The position numbers and the translations under genes are program-made. Shown here piece after piece: positions 1 to 4,953 of a stretch of 7,174 bases of DNA; the stretch's first letter is position 1, and every line of letters starts with the position of its first letter. The DNA lies in assembly GCA_007123455.1 (NCBI GenBank), contig SKKZ01000113.1, positions 1 through 7,174 on the forward strand, in the 5' to 3' direction. Below the pieces are notes generated by a model that saw only the letters and a list, made by a program, of their open reading frames with translations, was not told where the DNA came from and searched no databases. Origin of the DNA: Coriobacteriia bacterium. GTDB taxonomy: Bacteria; Actinomycetota; Coriobacteriia; Anaerosomatales; SLCP01.

Positions 1-2
1 AA

Positions 3-332
3 TCAGTCGACCCAGGGCGCAAGCTCCTCAACGAGCCGCTTCTTCGGCATCGCACCGACGAGCTTCTTCGCTACCTCGCCGCCGCTGAAGATCAGAAGTG
101 TCGGAATCGAGAGGATCTCGTACTTCTGTGCGGTCGCGGGATTCTCGTCCACATTGAGCTTGCCTACCACGATCTTGTCGCCGTACTCTTCCGCCAGCTC
201 CTTGAGGACAGGCTCCATCATGCGGCATGGCCCGCACCACGGCGCCCAGAAATCGAGCACGACGGGCTTATCGGACTTCACCACATCGTCTTCGAATCCG
301 GCATCAGTGACCTGGATCAACGCGTCGCTCAT
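3..332 (-). CDS. trxA: Thioredoxin
   Basis: Thioredoxin of 109 residues, the usual length for a single-domain bacterial family member. It is a cytoplasmic dithiol protein that reduces disulfides in target proteins and is recycled by thioredoxin reductase. The active site WCGPC is at residues 32-36 (redox cysteines 33 and 36), the buried acid preceding it is Asp27 in VLDFWAPW, and the cis-proline loop is SIPT with Pro77. All core family signatures are intact. The ATG start at 332 is supported by a strong Shine-Dalgarno sequence, GGAAGGAG, seven bases upstream. The stop codon TGA lies at the very left edge, so any terminator or following gene is outside the window. It is the last visible gene of the leftward operon, 24 bp after trxB, its expected electron donor. 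Identification is secure; which thioredoxin paralogue of the genome this is cannot be told. Confidence 0.97.
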   Translation of the reverse strand: MSDALIQVTDAGFEDDVVKSDKPVVLDFWAPWCGPCRMMEPVLKELAEEYGDKIVVGKLNVDENPATAQKYEILSIPTLLIFSGGEVAKKLVGAMPKKRLVEELAPWVD

Positions 333-339
333 CCTTCGT

Positions 340-347
340 CTCCTTCC
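340..347 (-). promoter_or_regulatory. Shine-Dalgarno site of trxA
   Basis: On the minus strand this reads GGAAGGAG, followed by seven bases and then the ATG of trxA. It sits inside the 24-bp gap after the trxB stop codon. This gives trxA its own strong ribosome entry even though it probably shares a transcript with trxB. Confidence 0.75.
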
Positions 348-356
348 GTGGTGCGC

Positions 357-1295
357 CTATACGGCGCATACCTTCTCATCAATGTAGCGCAAAGCCTCAA
401 ACGCCGCCGAGGCCCCCTTCGCAGCAGCCGTGACGACCTGTTTGAGGTCAGAGTCGGTGACATCCCCGGCTGCGTACACACCCGGCCACGACGTGCGGCC
501 GTCGTGGTCTATCTTGATGTACCCGTTATCGGCGAGGTCGACAAGGTCGAGACAGAGCTCGTTGACCGGATCGACCCCCACGAAGATGAAGACGCCGTCG
601 ACAGGGAGGAGCAGGTCGTCTGCGCCCGCCGTCGAGTGCAGGAGCACGCCGGTCACTTTCGAGCCGTCGCCTTCGATCGTCGAGACGACCCGGCTCCACT
701 GCATCTCGATCTTCTCGTTCTCGAAACAGCGCTCCTGGATGCACTTGGTTGCACGCAGTTCGTCGCGCCGGTGAATGAGGTGCACGCGTCTTGCGAACTT
801 CGTGAGGAAGAGAGCCTCTTCGACAGCGGCATCGCCACCGCCGACGACGCAGACCGTCTTGTCCTTATAGAGCGCTCCGTCGCACGTCGCACACCATGAG
901 ACGCCATGACCGGTGTACTCGGCCTCACCCGGGACGCCGAGCTTCTTGGGGACGGCTCCTGTAGCGATAATGACCGCCCGTGCGAGGTACTCCTCGTCGT
1001 CTTCGGTGGTTACGACGAAGTCGAGTTCGTGGGGCCGGATCGAGGTGATGTTAGTGAAGGGCTTGATCTCGGCACCGAACTCCTCGGCTTGGGCGAGCAT
1101 CAAGTCGCCGAGTTCCTGGCCTGACAGCCCCTTCGGGAAGCCCGGATAGTTCTCGACCCAGTCGGTTGTGACGATCTGGCCTCCGGGTATCCCGCGCTCG
1201 AACACGACGGTGCTCGCGCGAGCGCGCGACGCGTACAGGGCTGCGGTAAGGCCACCGGGGCCGCCCCCTACGATCGCGATGTCCACGTTCTCCAT
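357..1295 (-). CDS. trxB: Thioredoxin-disulfide reductase (NADPH)
   Basis: Thioredoxin reductase of 312 residues, a typical length for the low-molecular-weight bacterial form. It is a cytoplasmic FAD flavoenzyme that passes electrons from NADPH through a cysteine pair to thioredoxin. Visible motifs in order: FAD-binding GGGPGG (residues 10-15), ATG at 111-113, redox-active CATC (135-138), second nucleotide-binding motif GGGDAAVEEA (152-161), HRRDELRA (175-182), and the C-terminal FAD motif AAGDV ending near 279. The HRR residues are the known NADPH 2'-phosphate recognition signature, so NADPH rather than NADH or ferredoxin is the likely donor; this is inferred from family knowledge. The ATG start is one base after the stop of the PIN-TPR gene, with a strong ribosome binding site inside that gene. 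The next gene downstream is trxA, its substrate. No damage or unusual residue was seen. Confidence 0.97.
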   Translation of the reverse strand: MENVDIAIVGGGPGGLTAALYASRARASTVVFERGIPGGQIVTTDWVENYPGFPKGLSGQELGDLMLAQAEEFGAEIKPFTNITSIRPHELDFVVTTEDDEEYLARAVIIATGAVPKKLGVPGEAEYTGHGVSWCATCDGALYKDKTVCVVGGGDAAVEEALFLTKFARRVHLIHRRDELRATKCIQERCFENEKIEMQWSRVVSTIEGDGSKVTGVLLHSTAGADDLLLPVDGVFIFVGVDPVNELCLDLVDLADNGYIKIDHDGRTSWPGVYAAGDVTDSDLKQVVTAAAKGASAAFEALRYIDEKVCAV

Positions 1296-1296
1296 G

Positions 1297-2412
1297 CTAG
1301 AAGGTCCCTCCTTCGGGAAGCGGCTGACCGGCGGCCGCCGCCTCCTCGCGCACCTGTGCCAGCGCCGCCGTCGCCTCTCGGTTGATGGCCTGAGCTTGCT
1401 CGTCGCCGTTCTGGGTGAGTTCGATCACCCGGTTGAACTGGGTCGCAGCCGCGGGAAAGTCCTGGCGGCCGCGCCAGTAGATGACCCCGAGGTTGAATGT
1501 CGCCTGAACGTGATCGGAGTTCTGCTCGAGGACGCGCAGGGCCTCCTGGATGGCGCGGTCGGTCTGGCCGCCGTAGAAGAGAGATGCTGCAAGGTCCGCA
1601 CGCACATCGACGGCTTCCGGACGCAATTCGAGGTAGCGCTCGTAGTGCCTGATCGCAAGTGAGGAGTAGCGGATGTCACCGGTGTTCATCCGGAGCTCGA
1701 AATAGAGGTTCGCGAGAGAAAGCCGTGTGTCGAGGTTCGTCTCATCGCGTTCGAGAATCGTCAGGTAGTCCAGGATTCGCTGCTGTGCGGGAGGCAGTTG
1801 ATCACGGAACTCCACCGGCACCGCGGAGACCGCCCCGTCTCGCGCTCCCGGTCCCCAGAGGGAGACGAAGATGATGGCTGCGAACACGGCGAGTGAAGTT
1901 CCCAGGATACCGAGCGGAACGCGGTAGCGCTGGAATGGCCTGATGATGTAACGCTTCGCGAATCCGCCGTCCGGGCCCTCGGCGTAGCGCTCTACCTCGA
2001 GGCCGAATGTCTGGGCCTTGAGGAGCATGTTGAGGTCGTTCGTAATCATGGTGAGCCCGTCGGCACATCCGTCCTGGCACAACTGGACAGCAACGGCGAG
2101 GATGCGGTCGTCGGCATTGCGGGCCGTCAACCCATCCGGAAGGCCGGCCTCCGTGTCGACGGGTACGACGCGCAGCAGGCCTCCGTCGGGCAGTTCGACA
2201 CCGTCGATGAGGCTGCCCTGCTCGGAGAGCTCGAACAGTATCCGCGATACTTCACGCCCCCGGAACCTCAGGTCCGGATCGACACGCGAGGTCTTCAGCT
2301 TGTCGAGCTCGCCGAGGACGGTCTCGGGAATCACAACCTCGGCGTCGGGGAATGCGAGCAGCGCCTGCGGGTCGGCCAGGAGTACGTTCGTGTCGAGCAC
2401 GATGGTCTTCAT
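1297..2412 (-). CDS. PIN-domain ribonuclease fused to a transmembrane helix and TPR repeats
   Basis: A 371-residue fusion protein. Residues 1-145 form a PIN nuclease domain of the kind usually joined to PhoH ATPases (YlaK/PhoH2 type): it opens with LDTNVLL, has PETVLGELDKLK, and ends with ITNDLNMLLKAQTFGLEVERY-type sequence. The expected metal-binding acids are present: Asp7, Glu35, Asp101/Asp102 in NADDRIL and Asp126. No PhoH ATPase follows. Instead a basic stretch (KRYIIRPFQRYR, 153-164) precedes one hydrophobic helix (about 165-187), then about three TPR repeats (about 226-263, 266-299, 300-333) and an Ala/Glu-rich end. The basic side predicts PIN inside the cell and TPRs outside. The ATG start directly precedes the PIN motif; its best ribosome site, GGAG at 2425-2428, is rather far (12 bases). 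It lies 22 bp after the 119-residue gene and 1 bp before trxB. The substrate RNA and TPR partner are unknown. Domain calls are confident; joint function is not. Confidence 0.85.
   Translation of the reverse strand: MKTIVLDTNVLLADPQALLAFPDAEVVIPETVLGELDKLKTSRVDPDLRFRGREVSRILFELSEQGSLIDGVELPDGGLLRVVPVDTEAGLPDGLTARNADDRILAVAVQLCQDGCADGLTMITNDLNMLLKAQTFGLEVERYAEGPDGGFAKRYIIRPFQRYRVPLGILGTSLAVFAAIIFVSLWGPGARDGAVSAVPVEFRDQLPPAQQRILDYLTILERDETNLDTRLSLANLYFELRMNTGDIRYSSLAIRHYERYLELRPEAVDVRADLAASLFYGGQTDRAIQEALRVLEQNSDHVQATFNLGVIYWRGRQDFPAAATQFNRVIELTQNGDEQAQAINREATAALAQVREEAAAAGQPLPEGGTF
1306..1313 (-). promoter_or_regulatory. Shine-Dalgarno site of trxB inside the upstream gene
   Basis: The minus strand reads AAGGAGGG, ten bases before the trxB ATG. 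It lies wholly inside the last codons of the PIN-TPR gene, which ends only one base before trxB. Part of the C-terminal peptide PEGGTF is therefore dictated by this site, and the arrangement favours translational coupling of the two genes. Confidence 0.75.
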
Positions 2413-2434
2413 CTGCGGTCGGATCTCCGGTTCT

Positions 2435-2794
2435 CTATCGTATGGGAGCTGTCGCGTAGTATTCCAGTTCGGGGAGCTGCTCGGACGGGCGATTCTCGAT
2501 TAGAGCGGTGGCCGGGGCGTAGACCCACGTTCCCTCGACCTCGATCTTCCCCCACACCTCGACGCGGGTGCTGTCCTGGTTGTACAGGTACACGGTCACC
2601 CCGCGGTCGGCAGCCGAGTCAGCAGCAGCCCGGGCCGCGGCATCCCGTCCCGATGTCGCCAGTCCGGCTGCAACATCTGCGGCATCACGTGTCGCCTCGA
2701 CGACGGCCCGACGGGCGCCCACGTATGCGCCCAGGTCATGGACGAACGTGACCGCAAGTGCCAGGACCAGCGCGATTACGACCAGCTTCTTCAC
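2435..2794 (-). CDS. Small membrane-anchored protein, TadE/TadG-like layout
   Basis: A 119-residue protein of uncertain function. It begins with two lysines and a hydrophobic helix (residues 4-18), then a Asp/Gly/Arg segment and a long Ala-rich helix (about 24-64, with AVVEATRDAADVAA), followed by a predicted beta-strand region (66-99) and a Pro/Glu-rich end. An N-terminal anchor leading into an Arg- and Ala-rich helix and then a beta region resembles TadE/TadG-type pseudopilins, which are minor components of Flp pilus systems. This is a resemblance in layout only; no tad genes lie in the window. The start codon is GTG and overlaps the stop of the preceding gene as GTGA, with GGAAGG nine bases upstream. 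The coupling suggests co-expression with the DUF6049-like envelope protein. It could equally be a lineage-specific secreted or anchored protein. The gene is very likely real because of the overlap, the ribosome site and the coherent membrane anchor. Confidence 0.75.
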   Translation of the reverse strand: MKKLVVIALVLALAVTFVHDLGAYVGARRAVVEATRDAADVAAGLATSGRDAAARAAADSAADRGVTVYLYNQDSTRVEVWGKIEVEGTWVYAPATALIENRPSEQLPELEYYATAPIR

Positions 2795-4830
2795 GGCGTC
2801 GGGCCTTCCGTGGATGAGTGTTCCGCTTCTTCCGGCATCTTATCAGCATCGGCAGCGCGGACACGTTTCCTGATATACAGGAGCAGGCCGAGAAGGAGGA
2901 GTGCCACGCCTCCGACGATCGCAAGGCGGTCGAGATAGGAGGCCCTCACCACGCTCGTGCCCGCGTCCAACATCATCTCTCCCGCCCAGAGTTCGACGAC
3001 GAGCGTACCCGAGAGGGCGGACTTGAGATCGACGCCGACGGTATGGAAGTTCTCTTGGGGATTGAGCGTGACGTGCTCCACATCTTCACCTGCGAACTCG
3101 AGGTCGTCGCCGCTGAACCTGAGAACGATCTCGAGATCCTTTGTCGAGCCGTTGACGATACTCAGCGGCACGTCTCCACGCGGCCCCGCAAGGGTGACGT
3201 CTCGTGCGGTTACCGTGACCTCGTCGAGTACGCTGCGGGAGAGACGTTCTGCCGTGGAAGAGAACGCGCGACCGCGGTCGACCATGCTCCAGCGGTCGTC
3301 CGGGCCTGCCCAGCGGGCGCTCTGTGCTACGAGAGATGCCTCGGCCGCCACCCGGGCGTCCGGGTCACCCGCGCCGGCCGCATACTCCAGGGCGGTCGCG
3401 TACTGCCGCGCCTGTGCGACCTCGCTCCAGTACCCAGCGGGTGCCGCCGACGTCGTCTCCAGTGAAGCGGGGGCGGTAATCGTGCCGCTGGGAGCGGTGG
3501 CTGCAGCGATGGACGCCGTCACGAGGTCCGCCCAGGCCGCCTCTCCAACCAGCGATGCCAGTGCGATCACGGAGTCGACAGAACCCCTCCGACCGGGACC
3601 GAGTTCGGTCAGGGTGACGATGGGTGTGAGAGCCAGTTCGGACACCGCGTGCCTGAAGACCAGGAGAGTCCCGGCCGATGCTGCATCCGCCTCGAGCGCG
3701 TCGCAGATGGTGCGCTCGAGTACGAGCGCGCGTAGGCGCGAGCCTTCGATCGAGTGGACGCCGCCCGTCGCGCTCGCGTCTTCTGTGTGCAGGCCTTCGG
3801 GGGCGAGAAGTGCGAAACGGATCTCGCGCTCTCCGAGGACTTCAAAGGCGTCTGCGGGCAGCGCATCGGCGGCCACGGCCGTACCCGCTGACGGTGAGGT
3901 CTCCATCGTCGTGAGGTAAACGGAGCGTGCGTGTGAGTAGTGCGCCGCCAGATCGCCGAGCCGATCGGTCGCCGCAAGCGCAGCGATGTCCGGGTCTGCG
4001 TAGGGCACGTCGAGCAGCTCGAGCCGGCCGGTCGCGACCGCGTCACGCAGCGTCGCAAGGGCCGACGCGTATCTCAGAGGCGCCGGTTCTTCGGCACCCA
4101 CTTCGATGAGGCCCTCATCGGCGTCGGACAGCGAGTAGCCTTGCGCGATGCGGGCCCACTCGTCGAGCGTCACGGGAGCTATGGCGAGCGTCAGCCGGAG
4201 CCCGGAATCGTCAAGCACGGCCTGGGCAAGGGCTTCGGCCTGTTCTAGCGTGCCGGTCGAGCGCCCCGGATCGGTCACGAAATGGCCCTGCGCATCGTAG
4301 CGCGGTGCCGACGAGATCCGAACCGCCAACGCAACGGGTGTCGCGTCCGGATCGGGCGCGTGCACGAGAAGGAATCCGGTGGCTAGCTTCTCCTCGACCT
4401 CGGCGGCTTGTGAGCGCACCCGGATCTCATAAGGATATGCATCAGGGCGAAGCTGGAGGTCGGCGAGTTCTCGCGAGAATTCGACATCCACGGTCCCGGT
4501 CTCGACTTCTGTGCGAACCTCGGTGCGCTGGAACAGCAAGCGACCGGTGGGACGTCTGATCTGCAGTCGGATCTCGAGATACGATGTCGGCTCGGCAAGC
4601 TCGACCTCGACTCCGATCGTGAAGGAGCCGTCCGATGGCACCGAGACCGGTCCGGTGTCGACGGCGACGCCCGCCGGCTGCGTGCTCAGCGGTACCGGTG
4701 TGTCCGGAGCAGGAACCGCGGAGCTGCGTGCCGAAGGCAGAAGTACGCCGGCCAGCAGGCAGGCGGTGAGTATCATGGCAAGGGTCCGGCGGCCGTGAGG
4801 CCACCCCACCCGCGTATCGGTAGGTCTCAA
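2791..4830 (-). CDS. Large exported, C-terminally anchored envelope protein (DUF6049-like)
   Basis: A 679-residue surface protein. It has a signal peptide (basic RR at 14-15, hydrophobic core 17-31, plausible cleavage after Ala38), a beta-rich domain (about 60-158), a central alpha/beta region from about 165 that includes PYADPD (276-281), a C-terminal beta domain (about 554-630, beginning VPLSIVNGSTKDLEI), one transmembrane helix (636-652) and a basic cytoplasmic tail starting RKRVR. This order, including the DPD motif and the last beta domain before the anchor, matches what I recall of actinobacterial DUF6049 proteins, which are often encoded beside the lipid II flippase gene murJ. No enzyme function is established, though the central part may be a barrel related to polysaccharide-acting folds; that is speculation. 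The start is TTG, chosen because GGAG lies five bases upstream; GTG codon 8 or ATG codon 19 are alternatives without a clear ribosome site. It is the first gene of the leftward operon and overlaps the next by four bases. Confidence 0.85.
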   Translation of the reverse strand: MRPTDTRVGWPHGRRTLAMILTACLLAGVLLPSARSSAVPAPDTPVPLSTQPAGVAVDTGPVSVPSDGSFTIGVEVELAEPTSYLEIRLQIRRPTGRLLFQRTEVRTEVETGTVDVEFSRELADLQLRPDAYPYEIRVRSQAAEVEEKLATGFLLVHAPDPDATPVALAVRISSAPRYDAQGHFVTDPGRSTGTLEQAEALAQAVLDDSGLRLTLAIAPVTLDEWARIAQGYSLSDADEGLIEVGAEEPAPLRYASALATLRDAVATGRLELLDVPYADPDIAALAATDRLGDLAAHYSHARSVYLTTMETSPSAGTAVAADALPADAFEVLGEREIRFALLAPEGLHTEDASATGGVHSIEGSRLRALVLERTICDALEADAASAGTLLVFRHAVSELALTPIVTLTELGPGRRGSVDSVIALASLVGEAAWADLVTASIAAATAPSGTITAPASLETTSAAPAGYWSEVAQARQYATALEYAAGAGDPDARVAAEASLVAQSARWAGPDDRWSMVDRGRAFSSTAERLSRSVLDEVTVTARDVTLAGPRGDVPLSIVNGSTKDLEIVLRFSGDDLEFAGEDVEHVTLNPQENFHTVGVDLKSALSGTLVVELWAGEMMLDAGTSVVRASYLDRLAIVGGVALLLLGLLLYIRKRVRAADADKMPEEAEHSSTEGPTP
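2804..2809 (-). promoter_or_regulatory. Shine-Dalgarno site deciding a GTG start
   Basis: The minus strand reads GGAAGG, nine bases before the GTG start of the 119-residue gene. It lies within the 3' end of the DUF6049-like gene. It supports GTG at 2794 as the true start and so the 4-base stop/start overlap. Confidence 0.6.
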
Positions 4831-4834
4831 ATGG

Positions 4835-4839
4835 TCTCC
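4835..4839 (-). promoter_or_regulatory. Shine-Dalgarno site supporting a TTG start
   Basis: The minus strand reads GGAGA; its GGAG core ends five bases before the TTG at 4830. The later in-frame candidates, GTG at 4809 and ATG at 4776, have no comparable site, so the TTG is the best start for the DUF6049-like gene. Confidence 0.5.
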
Positions 4840-4916
4840 ATCGGTCCGGCGACAGCATTTAGCTGGGCGCGGGGTCCAAGTGCGTCGTGTACCGTACGGG
4901 CGATTGGGGCAGAATG

Positions 4917-4922
4917 ATTATC
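4917..4922 (-). promoter_or_regulatory. Candidate -10 box for the leftward operon
   Basis: The minus strand reads GATAAT, matching five of six bases of the TATAAT consensus, in the only AT-rich block of the intergenic region. It would start transcription near 4910 and leave a leader of about 80 bases before the TTG start. No convincing -35 hexamer was seen 15-18 bp upstream, so the call rests on the -10 match alone. The block overlaps the weak -10 candidates for lon on the other strand. Confidence 0.3.
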
Positions 4923-4932
4923 GCACGGCGAC

Positions 4933-4942
4933 AAGGAAAGGA
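4933..4942 (+). promoter_or_regulatory. Ribosome binding site of lon
   Basis: The purine run AAGGAAAGGA ends 11 bases before the lon ATG at 4954. The spacing is somewhat longer than ideal, but no other in-frame start codon lies nearby upstream, and the Lon N-terminal domain motifs begin only some 15 residues downstream. Confidence 0.55.
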
Positions 4943-4953
4943 ACTACGCCGCG

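Larger units (their letters stand above)
4831..4953. promoter_or_regulatory. Divergent intergenic region between lon and the leftward operon
   Basis: The only real non-coding stretch in the window, 123 bp between two divergent start codons, so it should hold the promoters of both units. It is GC-rich except for one AT-rich block at 4911-4921 (AGAATGATTAT). For lon, AATGAT (4913-4918) or GATTAT (4916-4921) are weak -10 candidates. No good -35 element was found at proper spacing on either strand. An 8-bp perfect palindrome, CCGTACGG, lies at 4892-4899. No CIRCE, HAIR or CtsR-type heat-shock operator was recognised upstream of lon. Confidence 0.5.

Noticed and set aside
348..899. A 183-codon open frame on the plus strand
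   Set aside because: It is antisense to trxB, whose FAD, NADPH and CATC motifs are all intact, and it has no family features.
1205..1235. GC-rich alternating GCGCGAGCGCGCG tract as a hairpin or terminator
   Set aside because: It is inside the trxB coding sequence at the early FAD-binding region, has no T-run on the transcribed strand, and is explained by Arg/Ala codons.
1975..2412. PIN domain as a VapC-type toxin
   Set aside because: There is no small antitoxin gene upstream, the domain is part of a longer operon-encoded membrane protein, and its sequence features match PhoH-associated PIN domains rather than short VapC toxins.
2957..3919. A 320-codon open frame on the plus strand
   Set aside because: It is antisense to the DUF6049-like gene, and its translation is a Ser/Arg/Ala-rich string without domain character, typical of a shadow frame.
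4759..4761. Possible lipoprotein signal (LTAC, Cys24) in the DUF6049-like protein
   Set aside because: The four residues fit a lipobox, but the hydrophobic core continues well past the cysteine (to about residue 31), leaving too short a hydrophobic stretch before it. A standard signal peptide cut after Ala38 fits better.
4831..4953. Heat-shock operators (CIRCE, HAIR, CtsR-type) upstream of lon
   Set aside because: I looked for the inverted or direct repeats of these operators and found none. The short CCGTACGG palindrome and a GGTCTC direct repeat (4823-4828, 4833-4838) are small enough to be chance.
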